Shown here piece by piece: positions 1-6,622 of a DNA stretch of 39,565 nucleotides (its first letter is position 1; every line of letters begins with the position of its first letter). The position numbers and the translations under genes were made by a program. Below the pieces are notes generated by a model. It was not told the origin of the DNA. It was given only the letters and a program-made list of their open reading frames with translations, and made no database searches. The DNA is taken from assembly GCA_902800435.1 (NCBI GenBank), contig CADCEQ010000023.1, positions 1 through 39,565 on the forward strand, written 5' to 3'. The DNA is from an uncultured Prevotellaceae bacterium (GTDB lineage: Bacteria > Bacteroidota > Bacteroidia > Bacteroidales > Bacteroidaceae).

Positions 1-1
1 C

Positions 2-115
2 TATATGCAGTTCCTGCTGAACTTGCAACCAGAAGAAATCGTGCTTGAACCGATGGACATTGATGAAATTAACCGTATGGCATCAGAGTTCCTGGGACAC
101 CAATCAGCTCAGTAA
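2..115 (+). CDS. C-terminal end of an unidentified protein (5' end outside window)
   Basis: An open frame runs in from the left edge and stops at TAA 113-115, giving 37 residues that end in ASEFLGHQSAQ. The acidic, helical character (LQPEEIVLEPMDIDEINRM) looks like a real protein tail rather than noise. There is too little sequence to name a family. It is followed by about 225 bases without a gene. Confidence 0.55.
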   Translation, partial: YMQFLLNLQPEEIVLEPMDIDEINRMASEFLGHQSAQ

Positions 116-127
116 AGAATCGGCGGG

Positions 128-160
128 ACAGGTTTTTGATTCCTCCCGCAATAAATGTCG
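128..160. repeat. Dispersed repeat copy 1 (inverted relative to 17393-17425)
   Basis: This 32-33 base stretch matches the reverse complement of 17393-17425 with about two substitutions and one single-base indel. The shared core reads GGTTTTTGATTCCTCCC on this strand, and similarity seems to fade outward on both sides. It lies just after a gene stop in an otherwise featureless gap. It may be a short intergenic repeat or the edge of an old mobile element; two copies in one window cannot tell which. The rest of 116-340 holds no gene that I can see, only a 10-base inverted repeat (GGATGGCATC at 166-175, its complement at 321-330). Confidence 0.6.
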
Positions 161-340
161 ATAAAGGATGGCATCGGAGATTCATAGTCAACCGGGTGGT
201 CGTGCGGCGTGATACTTGAGCCTTGCATCCTTGAGCTTTGCTGAGCATGAGCCGTAAGTCGGCAGGTTGCTCCGAGGCCCCAGGATCCATTAGAGAAATC
301 CGATTCGCCCTACAAATTCAGATGCCATCCATAAGAGTGC

Positions 341-796
341 TTACGCGAGTTCTGTCAAGAAGTTCAGACCTTGAATCTCCATGTCAATCTTGCGCAGACG
401 ACCAGAGTAGTCGTCAATCTGTTTGCTGAGTTGCTTGACGTCGATGACGCATTCCTGCCGTATCTCTGTGCGAGAGTAGCGGCTCGTGAGGCTAGTTGCC
501 TCGCTGTAGATGTTGCGCAGTATGCCTATGCGCATCGTCAGCGTGTCTTTCTTTGCCATCAGCTGTGTAATCGACAGTCCCTCTGCGTTTTTCGTGTTGA
601 TGTTTGTGAGGTTGATGCGACCGATGAGTTCCTCGAGCTGAATGAGGCAACTGTGCAGTTCCTTCATGAGTTCGATGGGATCCTCAAGCGGCTCCTCGTC
701 TTCCTGTACCCTCACGTTGCTGTTGATGCGCTGTTCCAATTGCTGAATGCGCTTCTGCAAATCCTTGCGAATACTTAATGCTTCTGCTAGTTTCAT
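341..796 (-). CDS. DIP1984 family protein
   Basis: A 151-residue, mostly alpha-helical cytoplasmic protein. The start MKLAEALSIRKDLQKRIQQL, the following N-x-x-VQEDEEPLEDP segment and the central helix pairs match the DIP1984 family (septicolysin-like), whose members are about 150 residues long. There is no signal peptide and no catalytic motif, and the biochemical role of the family is not established. The gene is monocistronic: a gene-free stretch lies downstream and the repeat array lies upstream. A TATCTTTG box on the minus strand at 852-845 is a plausible -7 element. Family assignment is by recognition of the N-terminal motif. Confidence 0.8.
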   Translation of the reverse strand: MKLAEALSIRKDLQKRIQQLEQRINSNVRVQEDEEPLEDPIELMKELHSCLIQLEELIGRINLTNINTKNAEGLSITQLMAKKDTLTMRIGILRNIYSEATSLTSRYSRTEIRQECVIDVKQLSKQIDDYSGRLRKIDMEIQGLNFLTELA

Positions 797-844
797 ATGT
801 TTACTTTTTTATCTGTGATGAATGTTTTTTGTTCTTTCCGAATG

Positions 845-874
845 CAAAGATATCAATAGATGGGAATAATTAAA
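845..874 (-). promoter_or_regulatory. Probable promoter of the DIP1984 gene
   Basis: TATCTTTG on the minus strand (852-845) fits the Bacteroidota -7 consensus TAnnTTTG. The matching -33 position carries TTTA rather than TTTG with an 18-nt spacer, so the upstream half is weak. Transcription would begin about 40 nt before the start codon at 796. Confidence 0.5.
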
Positions 875-952
875 GTAAAGTTATACATATACATCATGCT
901 GTTGAGGGTGTCGGTGGTGTCACAGCGGGCCTCTTTTGTTACACACTCCCTT

Positions 953-1377
953 GTTCAGACCACCCCTGACCCCTCCTGACTCAGGAGGGGAAATTGGAGG
1001 GAGCAGGATTCTCCCCCTGAGTCAGGGGGAGTTAGAGGGGGTCTGAACACGCGGCCGGTCTGCTTGTTCAGACCACCCCTAGCCCCTCCTAACTCAGGAG
1101 GGGAAAAGGAGGGAGCAGGATTCTCCCCCTGAGTCAGGGGGAGTTAGAGGGGGTCTGAACGGCCTTATGTCTTTGCCCCTGTTCAGACCTCCCCTAACCC
1201 CTCCTAACTTAGGAGGGGAAAAGGAGGGAGCAGGATTGACTCAGGAGGGGAAATCGGAGTTAGAGGGATTCTCCCCCTGAGTCAGGGGGAGTTAGAGGGG
1301 GTCTGAACCCGCGGCCGGTCAGCTTGTTCAGACCACCCCTAGCCCCTCCTAACTCAGGAGGGGAAAAGGAGGGGAAG
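953..1377. repeat. Array 1 of double-hairpin repeats (three full copies, one truncated)
   Basis: The copies lie at 953-1048, 1066-1160, 1181-1308 and 1326 to about 1377. Each full copy starts with GTTCAGACC or a close variant and ends with its complement GGTCTGAAC. Inside lie two near-perfect palindromes, CCCCTCCTGAnTCAGGAGGGG and CTCCCCCTGAGTCAGGGGGAG, joined by a short A/G-rich linker. Copy 3 has an internal partial duplication and copy 4 lacks its right half. Spacers between copies resemble each other (GCGGCCGGTC). The structure is REP/BIME-like or MITE-like. No open frame across it looks coding. Together with 797-952, which holds only the DIP1984 promoter, this accounts for the gap to 1454. 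Confidence 0.9.
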
Positions 1378-1458
1378 AGGTTTTGTAAAGAAAAACGGTG
1401 CACAAAATTGCGGGTTTGTGCAGTACAAAAAAATAAACAGAAAAAAAGTGCCGTTTTG

Positions 1459-1490
1459 TTTGGAGCGACGCTTTTTTCTTCTTACCTTTG
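1459..1490 (+). promoter_or_regulatory. Bacteroidota promoter driving the structured RNA at 1497-1608
   Basis: TTTG at 1459-1462, a 20-nt spacer, and TACCTTTG at 1483-1490 make a near-consensus primary sigma-factor promoter. An A/T-rich stretch precedes it. Transcription should start at about 1495-1498, immediately before the folded RNA element, with no coding sequence until 1614 or 1644. Confidence 0.75.
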
Positions 1491-1496
1491 CAGATT

Positions 1497-1608
1497 GAAC
1501 GGAAATGCTGCAAGAACGGGTCGGACCCCTGAAACGGGGCGGCCGACACTGCATGAGAATGCGTGGTTCTTGCCACCGATTCGCCCAAGGCAGGGCGGGT
1601 CGTTTTTT
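1497..1608 (+). ncRNA. Candidate structured RNA: three-way junction plus terminator (sRNA or attenuator leader)
   Basis: Three helices can be drawn by eye. P1 pairs GCAAGAAC (1510-1517) with GTTCTTGC (1566-1573). P2 pairs GTCGG (1520-1524) with CCGAC (1543-1547) and continues with CCCC (1526-1529) to GGGG (1536-1539). P3 pairs 1548-1554 with 1559-1564, with one bulged base, closed by a GAGA loop of the GNRA type. A perfect terminator hairpin follows at once. The unit has its own promoter and ends before the first downstream start codon, so it is either a free small RNA of about 110 nt or a transcription attenuator for the operon that follows. I do not recognise it as a known riboswitch or RNA family. 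Confidence 0.6.
1577..1608 (+). terminator. Intrinsic terminator of the structured RNA
   Basis: The 10-bp stem CGATTCGCCC (1577-1586) with GGGCGGGTCG (1593-1602) has a 6-base loop and includes two G-U pairs. Six T residues (1603-1608) follow directly. It sits 5 to 35 nt upstream of the possible start codons of the next gene, which allows a termination/read-through switch. Confidence 0.85.
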
Positions 1609-1643
1609 CGTTTATGGTAGTAATCGAACTCCTAAAAATCCTC

Positions 1644-2009
1644 ATGAGCAACAGCACCAGCAACCCCCAGAAAGCCGTCAGCCCCGCAGAAATTGTGGAG
1701 TGCGTGAGGTCGTGTCTGAAGGCGAATGGGCTGGACAGCACCAGGAGCAACTTCGACGGTATGGAGCGCCTGCTGTCGAGACTGCCGTTCTGGGCTGAGG
1801 TGAAGCAGGCAACGGACGATCTGTTTGCCGAGGAGCGCAAGCGTGAGGAGGAGCTGGTATTGGCCCGCGCGCGTGCTGCTGCGCCTACCATCGTGCAGAT
1901 GATGCCGGGCGCCCAGGCGGGCGTGCTCAACAGCATTCAGTTCAACGATACGGTTGGACAGTTTATAGAACATGTAGACAACATCAACAAACAGCATAGC
2001 TTAGATTGA
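1644..2009 (+). CDS. Small protein with a C-terminal GQFI-x-HVD motif
   Basis: From ATG 1644 (MSNSTSNPQKAV) the protein is 121 residues long. It has an N-terminal helical part, a charged coiled-coil-like stretch (DDLFAEERKREEELVLARAR), and a C-terminal motif FNDTVGQFIEHVDNINKQ. An in-frame ATG at 1614 would add ten hydrophobic residues. I prefer 1644 because 1614 lies only six bases after the terminator T-tract. The C-terminal motif is shared with the N-terminus of the next protein, which starts five bases downstream, so the two are probably translated together and may act together. No enzymatic motif or membrane segment is visible. I do not recognise the family. Confidence 0.7.
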   Translation: MSNSTSNPQKAVSPAEIVECVRSCLKANGLDSTRSNFDGMERLLSRLPFWAEVKQATDDLFAEERKREEELVLARARAAAPTIVQMMPGAQAGVLNSIQFNDTVGQFIEHVDNINKQHSLD

Positions 2010-2014
2010 CGACA

Positions 2015-2491
2015 ATGAGAAACGAGACTAACGACAATCGCCCTCAGCGCACTTACAACTTCAACGCGCCTATTGGGCAGTTTATTGACCATGTGGACAC
2101 CATCAACTTCCGAATGGACGGCAACGGTGAGTTTCACTTTGGCAAGGTTGACAATATTCAGACGAAGAGGAAGGAGCTGAGCAACGAGCAGCTGGCGCGT
2201 GCCATAGAACGCTGTCAGAAGTATTTCTGGGGTAACAGCGCCTATGCCGTTGTGTTCTGTCTTTGCCGTGATGAGTACGACTCGAAGATGACTCAGATGG
2301 GGTTCGAGAAGATGGTGGAAGCGCTGCCTTACCAGAATGCCAGAGACTACAACTGTCCTTTGGGTACAATTGCCAATGCTTTCAGCGACAACCCGATTTT
2401 TCGTGAAAAAGCAGATAGTTGGGATGACTTTAAACCCTTGCCGCGCATCATAAAGCTGCGTGATGAGCTGCGTAAGGAATTAAAGTTATAG
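2015..2491 (+). CDS. Conserved hypothetical protein with an N-terminal GQFI-x-HVD motif
   Basis: 158 residues from ATG 2015; the longer in-frame TTG at 2006 overlaps the previous stop and is unlikely. After a polar N-terminus comes FNAPIGQFIDHVDTINF (about residues 17-33), nearly the same motif that ends the preceding protein. The rest (LSNEQLARAIERCQKYFWGN, then VFCLCRDEYD, then FSDNPIFREKADSWDDF) resembles conserved hypothetical proteins I associate with Prevotella and Bacteroides mobile regions, as a memory rather than a search result. It has no signal peptide and ends in a charged helix. A strong terminator follows within 25 bases, so this gene closes a two-gene unit behind the structured RNA. 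Confidence 0.75.
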   Translation: MRNETNDNRPQRTYNFNAPIGQFIDHVDTINFRMDGNGEFHFGKVDNIQTKRKELSNEQLARAIERCQKYFWGNSAYAVVFCLCRDEYDSKMTQMGFEKMVEALPYQNARDYNCPLGTIANAFSDNPIFREKADSWDDFKPLPRIIKLRDELRKELKL

Positions 2492-2512
2492 GAATAGTTA
2501 TATAAGTTCTAT

Positions 2513-2547
2513 AGGTGTCTAAAGCTTCTTTAGGCACCTATTTTTTT
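2513..2547 (+). terminator. Strong intrinsic terminator after the GQFI gene pair
   Basis: A 12-bp stem, AGGTGTCTAAAG (2513-2524) with CTTTAGGCACCT (2528-2539) including one G-U pair, has a tight loop and is followed by seven T residues at 2541-2547. It separates the GQFI pair from the Rha gene. Confidence 0.9.
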
Positions 2548-2559
2548 GTCGTACCTTTG
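2529..2559 (+). promoter_or_regulatory. Promoter of the Rha-lysozyme-DUF3987 unit, overlapping the terminator
   Basis: TACCTTTG at 2552-2559 is a good -7 element. The position 19 nt upstream holds TTTA (2529-2532), which lies inside the 3' arm of the terminator hairpin. The leader to ATG 2652 is about 85 nt and A/T-rich near the start. Confidence 0.55.
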
Positions 2560-2651
2560 TCATTGGAAATCAGCCAGGAATGGGACTCGATAAACTCCCG
2601 GACCGCTGGTTCCACCTATTTACATTATTAACAATTAAAACTATTAGCAGT

Positions 2652-3350
2652 ATGACAAAGAGACAAGAAAAGGAAGCCAACAGAGAGGTTGGCAGCGTGA
2701 ACAAACAGGAGCAGCGGATGTCGTCGCTCGACATTGCCGCCATCACTGGAAAAGAACACAAGAATGTGCTCAGGGCCATCCGCGAGATGGAGCCTGCTTG
2801 GGAAAATGAATGTGGGCTCAAATTTGAGCTCACATCGGAAAGGGTGAAGATGCCGCAGGGCGGCGTGAGGCTGATACCCGTTTTTCGTCTGACGAAAACT
2901 GAAAGCCTGTACGTGGCCACGAAGTTCAACGACGAGGCACGCGCCCGACTGGTGCTGAGGTGGGAGCAGCTGGAGCTGGAGCGGCTCGACCGGCAACACG
3001 CCCAACGCGAGCCGAAGCTGCTGGAGACTGAGCAGGAACTGATGAGACGGACTGACGAGATTCGCCGGGGGCTGATAGCTGTGGAGAACGCGCCGAGCGA
3101 CGGCTGCATGACCGTGAGCCAGATAGCGCAGATGCTGGGAACGACGGTGAAGAAGCTTAACAAACGGCTTGTGAAGGAGGGTTTACAGTACTGGAAAAGC
3201 GGTGGCTACAAGCTGACCAAGCGCTACGCTGAATGTGAGTATGCGAAGGAACGCAAGTTCCACTACTACGCGCTGGACGGTGAGAAGAAGGAGCGCAGCT
3301 ATCTGGTCTGGACGCCTGCAGGCATGGAGATGATGAGAACCATATTGTAA
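2652..3350 (+). CDS. Rha family phage regulatory protein with C-terminal KilAC-type domain
   Basis: 232 residues. Residues about 20-110 form a pRha domain: MSSLDIAAITGKEHKNVLRA, then LTKTESLYVATKFNDEAR and VLRWEQLE, the classic signature of phage Rha regulators. A helical linker leads to a C-terminal antirepressor domain (MTVSQIAQMLGTTVKKLNKR, then GLQYWKSGGYKLT and a final YLVWTPAGMEMM) of the KilAC/ANT type. Such proteins regulate lytic genes and bind DNA in temperate phages. The start at 2652 was chosen because it follows an A/T-rich leader and begins the charged N-terminus; the 24 codons upstream are not protein-like. The lysozyme gene follows after 27 bases. Confidence 0.9.
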   Translation: MTKRQEKEANREVGSVNKQEQRMSSLDIAAITGKEHKNVLRAIREMEPAWENECGLKFELTSERVKMPQGGVRLIPVFRLTKTESLYVATKFNDEARARLVLRWEQLELERLDRQHAQREPKLLETEQELMRRTDEIRRGLIAVENAPSDGCMTVSQIAQMLGTTVKKLNKRLVKEGLQYWKSGGYKLTKRYAECEYAKERKFHYYALDGEKKERSYLVWTPAGMEMMRTIL

Positions 3351-3377
3351 AAACGCGTTTTGAGAGTTAGAACAAGA

Positions 3378-3809
3378 ATGATGAGGACAACGGAGATTCT
3401 GATTGAGAAACTGATGGAGATGGAGGGGCTCAGGCTGGAGGCCTACCGCGACGCTGCAGGGGTGCTGACGATTGGGTACGGACACACGAAGGGGGTGCGC
3501 GAGGGCGACCGCATCTCGGCCTACTGGGCGAAGGAGCTGCTGCGAGAGGACGTGGAGGAGGTGGCACAGGACGTGCTCTCGCTGGGCGTGGCTCGCACGG
3601 AGGGACAGCTTGATGCGCTGACGTCGTTTGCGTTTAACGTGGGGTTCGGGCGCCTGTGCCGCTCGACGCTGCTGAAGACGATTCGCCGGGGCGGCAGCCG
3701 CAACCAGATCAGGCGGGAGTTCAAGCGGTGGGTGTATGCCGACGGGAAACGGCTCCGAGGGCTGGAGAAGCGGCGCGAGTGGGAAGCGAGGAGATTCTTT
3801 GAACGTTGA
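3378..3809 (+). CDS. Phage-type lysozyme (glycoside hydrolase family 24)
   Basis: 143 residues. The N-terminus MEGLRLEAYRDAAGVLTIGY carries the T4-lysozyme catalytic set: Glu16, Asp25 and Thr31 have the same spacing as Glu11, Asp20 and Thr26 in T4 lysozyme. The typical core helix LDALTSFAFNVGFG follows. It should cleave peptidoglycan glycan strands. There is no signal peptide and no holin is visible nearby, so release would need another route. An upstream in-frame TTG (3360) is less likely than ATG 3378. The stop codon lies inside a GAACGTT tandem repeat, so the last residues may have been altered by repeat expansion. Confidence 0.9.
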   Translation: MMRTTEILIEKLMEMEGLRLEAYRDAAGVLTIGYGHTKGVREGDRISAYWAKELLREDVEEVAQDVLSLGVARTEGQLDALTSFAFNVGFGRLCRSTLLKTIRRGGSRNQIRREFKRWVYADGKRLRGLEKRREWEARRFFER

Positions 3810-3880
3810 ACGTTGAACGGGGAACGTTGAACGGTGAGGGGTAAAGGGTGAAAAGTGAAAAGTGAAAAGTGAAAAGTGAG
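3801..3880. repeat. Two simple tandem arrays at the lysozyme 3' end
   Basis: First come imperfect copies of GAACGTT at 3801-3834, which include the lysozyme stop codon. Then come four or more copies of the heptamer GTGAAAA at about 3848-3880. The second unit also occurs, imperfectly, at 19901-19935 inside the DUF4861 signal-peptide coding region. There is no gene between 3810 and 3893. Confidence 0.85.
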
Positions 3881-3893
3881 AGAAGATTTTATT

Positions 3894-4220
3894 ATGAGGA
3901 AATATGTTGACATTTCCATGGAGGCGCTGGAGCGGCTCGTGGACGGAAAGAGAGTGGAAGGTTCACTTCGCAGAGACGAGTGGACGGGTGTGATAACCTT
4001 CAGGGCGTACAACCGCCAGCCGCGCAGGCACAGCCGCGACAGGCTTCTGAGAAAGCTGCCGTGGGGCTGGGTGAAGGAGTCGATAGAGCGCGTCAAGGTG
4101 TTTGGCAGCTTCCCCAAGGCTGAGGGTACGACCACCGTGATGGGGATGATTGACGGGCACACGCGCGAGGCGAAGGACGCGCTGATTGACCGCGAACTGG
4201 ACCTGATTGAGTTTTGCTGA
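3894..4220 (+). CDS. Small basic hypothetical protein in the phage-like cassette
   Basis: 108 residues from ATG 3894 (MRKYVDISMEALERLVDGKR). The middle is rich in Arg and Lys (RRDEWTGVITFRAYNRQPRR) and the C-terminus is acidic (DRELDLIEFC). It may bind nucleic acid, but no domain is recognised. The segment GSLRRDEWTGVITF loosely resembles GVLRRDEDADEF in the small protein at 38877-39260. It sits between lysozyme and the DUF3987 gene; its stop (4218-4220) lies 20 bases before the DUF3987 ATG. The start was chosen over an upstream GTG (3876) that lies in the repeat. Confidence 0.75.
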   Translation: MRKYVDISMEALERLVDGKRVEGSLRRDEWTGVITFRAYNRQPRRHSRDRLLRKLPWGWVKESIERVKVFGSFPKAEGTTTVMGMIDGHTREAKDALIDRELDLIEFC

Positions 4221-4223
4221 GCA

Positions 4224-4243
4224 AGGAGGGCAGGAAGATTATG
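4224..4243 (+). promoter_or_regulatory. Shine-Dalgarno sequence for the DUF3987 gene
   Basis: AAGGAGGG lies about 10 bases before ATG 4241. Strong Shine-Dalgarno sequences are unusual in Bacteroidota and the other genes in this window lack one. It favours ATG 4241 over the overlapping upstream TTG (4214) and hints at foreign origin of the cassette. Confidence 0.55.
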
Positions 4244-6550
4244 TCGAGAATTGACTTAGGCGACAACATGAGGAATCCCAAGACCGTGGCAGCCACGGTC
4301 GAGGGCTTCTACATGCGGGTTGACAGCGAACAGACGGGCCGCATCTGCGCCGAGCTGGCCGACGCCCTGGAGCAGCACCTGAGGGGCGGGCTGACGAAGG
4401 AGGAGTATAAGGCGCGGAAGGCTGAGCTGAAGCTGGGCGACGGCTTCTACACGCCCCACGCCCACTTCAAGCGGGGCTACAAGAGCTCGGAGGGCGAGCC
4501 GGTGGACTCGGGCAAGGCGGTGATTGACCTTGACGGCTGCGGGGGCTTCGCCGAGCTGTATGAGCAGCGACTGAAGGGGCGCGAGCGGCAGCTGGGCATC
4601 AACATGGTGAACAGGTCGGTGAGCGGCACTGGGGGCCACGTGCTGTTCGACATTCCCGAGGGGCTAGACCGCCAGCAGGCGCAGGCGTGGATGGCCCACG
4701 AGATGGGCGACGTGGACTACGACAAGGCGGTGCATGAGCGCGAGCGCGGCATCTACCTGCCGTGTCGGGAGTATATCCTGTACATCGACCATGAACTGAT
4801 GTTCGGCGACGAGCTGCACGGGGCCAGGCTGAGCGACGAGGAGCTGGCAAGGTGGACGAAGCCTGCGGCCGGCGAGACGAAGCCCGCGACGCCCAGGGCG
4901 CAGCAGGAGCCGGAAGCTACGGAGCCCTCTGCCAGGGCGCTGGCTGCCTTCGACGAGACGCTGGCCATGACGGGGCTCGACCTGGAGACGCTGAACAGCG
5001 AGGGCGTGCGCCACAACACGCTGAAGCTGCTGCTGCCGACGCTCTGCCAGATGATGCCGCAGGAGGAGCTGATGGGCGTTCTGCTGCTGAAGATGCCCGA
5101 CTACTCGAGGGAGGCTGACTGCCAGGCGCTGGTGAGCAACTTCTATGAGAAATATGTCGACCAGAACCGCCCGATGAACCTCAGGCAGAAGGAGGTGTTC
5201 CTGCGCTCGCTGAAGGCGGGGATGGCTCAGGACGACCCGCTGGCCGAGCAGGGCCAGACGGCGGGCACGTGCAGCAAGGGGCCGACGCTCACCATCGACG
5301 CGCAGAAGCTGCCCATAGGGCTGAAGGAGAGCCTGAAACCCTATCCTGAGAGCATGTGGCCGCCATTGGTGGTGGGACAGATGCCGGCCCTGATGGCTCT
5401 GGCCGACGGCGTCAGCTACCGCTACTGCGACGGCAAGACGGGGCAGCTGGGCGGCATGGCCATCGTCATGGGCGAGCAGGCGTCGAACAAGTCGGCCATC
5501 GAGGACGCCATTGAGCGCTGGCTGACCGAGGTGCGCCAGGAGGATGCGGCCGTGAAGAACAAAGAGGATCAGGTGCGCGATGCCAACAAGCGGCGCAAGG
5601 CCAACGAGCGTGCCCAGGAGGCTCCGGCAGGCGTGGTCAGGGTGGTGCCCATCACCATCTCGTGCTCGAAGCTGCTGAAGCGTCTGAAGCAGTCGCAGGG
5701 CCACTGTCTGTACTCCATATCGACGGAGGCCGAGACGCTGCTGAAGACGAACAGCGGCGGCTCGTGGGCCGAGAAGTGGGACATCTACCGCAACGCCTTC
5801 TCACGCGAGTGGTGGGGCACGGACTACAACTCGGACCAGTCGGAGAGCGGCGACGTGCACGTGGCCTACAACTGGACCATTCTGGGCACGCCGCGAACGG
5901 TGATGAAGATGTTCAAGGGCAGGAACGAGTCGAACGCTGAAAACGGCCTGTCGAGCCGTCTGATGCTGTCGGAGATGCCCGACACGATGTTTGCCCCCAT
6001 CACCGTGTTCAGGGAGCTGAACGAGACCGACACGAACCGCATAGTGCAGGCTACGTCACTGCTGCGCTCGGCCTCAGGCTTCTACGACACGCCTCGGCTG
6101 CGCAAGGCCATCAACCGCTGGCTGGAGGAGAAGCGCGTGGAGTCGTCGCTCGACATGAACGTCATCAAGGACCGCTTCCGCCGACGTGCGGGCGTGATAG
6201 GATTCAGGTGCGGCGTGGTGTTCATGCTGCTGGCGGGCAAGGAGTCGAACGCATGTATCGACTTTGCCGTCAGGATGGCCGAGTACACGCTGCAGATGCA
6301 GCTCAAGGTGTTCGGGCCGCTGCTGGCCAGACAGTATGCCGGCAACGACGACAACCCCATGGGCGGCAGCGTCAACGGCAGCATCTACGAGCGGCTGCCG
6401 TCGCCGTTCAGCATGCAGGACCTGCGGCGGCTGAAGGGCTCTGACTTCAGCGACAGCGCGCTCTATACCATCATCAGCCGCTGGAAGAGCGAGGGCTGGG
6501 TGGAGAAGGTGGGCAAGAGCTGGAACAAGCGGCGCCAGCCCACCCCCTGA
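4241..6550 (+). CDS. DUF3987 protein with an N-terminal BT4734-like (primase-related) domain
   Basis: 769 residues. Residues about 1-205 resemble the BT4734/VirE-N type domain, related to archaeo-eukaryotic primases (VIDLDGCGGFAELY, SVSGTGGHVLFDIP, the GIYLPCREYILYID block). After a Pro/Ala/Glu linker, residues about 345-700 match DUF3987: PYPESMWPPLVVGQMPALMA, a Walker-A-like GEQASNKS at residues 411-418, STEAETLLKTNSGGSWAEKWD, and NWTILGTPRTVMKMF. Such proteins occur in Bacteroidota mobile elements and are thought to act as primase/helicase-like replication factors; that role is inferred. The C-terminus looks like a winged-helix segment. Unlike a canonical Walker A, the residue before the Lys is Asn, not Gly. 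A five-copy octamer array follows two bases after the stop. Confidence 0.85.
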   Translation: MSRIDLGDNMRNPKTVAATVEGFYMRVDSEQTGRICAELADALEQHLRGGLTKEEYKARKAELKLGDGFYTPHAHFKRGYKSSEGEPVDSGKAVIDLDGCGGFAELYEQRLKGRERQLGINMVNRSVSGTGGHVLFDIPEGLDRQQAQAWMAHEMGDVDYDKAVHERERGIYLPCREYILYIDHELMFGDELHGARLSDEELARWTKPAAGETKPATPRAQQEPEATEPSARALAAFDETLAMTGLDLETLNSEGVRHNTLKLLLPTLCQMMPQEELMGVLLLKMPDYSREADCQALVSNFYEKYVDQNRPMNLRQKEVFLRSLKAGMAQDDPLAEQGQTAGTCSKGPTLTIDAQKLPIGLKESLKPYPESMWPPLVVGQMPALMALADGVSYRYCDGKTGQLGGMAIVMGEQASNKSAIEDAIERWLTEVRQEDAAVKNKEDQVRDANKRRKANERAQEAPAGVVRVVPITISCSKLLKRLKQSQGHCLYSISTEAETLLKTNSGGSWAEKWDIYRNAFSREWWGTDYNSDQSESGDVHVAYNWTILGTPRTVMKMFKGRNESNAENGLSSRLMLSEMPDTMFAPITVFRELNETDTNRIVQATSLLRSASGFYDTPRLRKAINRWLEEKRVESSLDMNVIKDRFRRRAGVIGFRCGVVFMLLAGKESNACIDFAVRMAEYTLQMQLKVFGPLLARQYAGNDDNPMGGSVNGSIYERLPSPFSMQDLRRLKGSDFSDSALYTIISRWKSEGWVEKVGKSWNKRRQPTP

Positions 6551-6552
6551 AA

Positions 6553-6592
6553 AATCTTACAATCTTACAATCTTACATTCTTACAATCTTAC
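6553..6592. repeat. Five tandem octamers AATCTTAC directly after the DUF3987 stop
   Basis: Five contiguous 8-base units occupy 6553-6592; only the fourth differs (ATTCTTAC). The array begins two bases after the stop codon and ends 30 bases before the convergent C69 gene. No hairpin plus T-tract terminator is visible here on either strand. Confidence 0.9.
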
Positions 6593-6622
6593 ACGGGCGA
6601 TAGGCGCGTTTCCCACTCGGAG

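Noticed and set aside
953..1377. Possible CRISPR array
   Set aside because: The repeated units are about 95 bases, palindromic and variable, the spacers resemble each other, and no cas gene is present.
1497..1608. tRNA or known riboswitch at the folded RNA
   Set aside because: There is no cloverleaf, anticodon or CCA-type end, and no recognised conserved riboswitch core.
1349..1936. 195-residue minus-strand open frame
   Set aside because: It runs antisense to the structured RNA and the first GQFI gene, has low-complexity Ser/Arg content, and has no promoter or conserved motif.
3521..4162. 213-residue minus-strand open frame
   Set aside because: It is antisense to the lysozyme gene and its middle only translates the GTGAAAA repeats.
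4664..5704. 346-residue minus-strand open frame antisense to DUF3987
   Set aside because: Leu/Arg/His-rich shadow of a GC-rich gene; the plus-strand protein has clear domain motifs.
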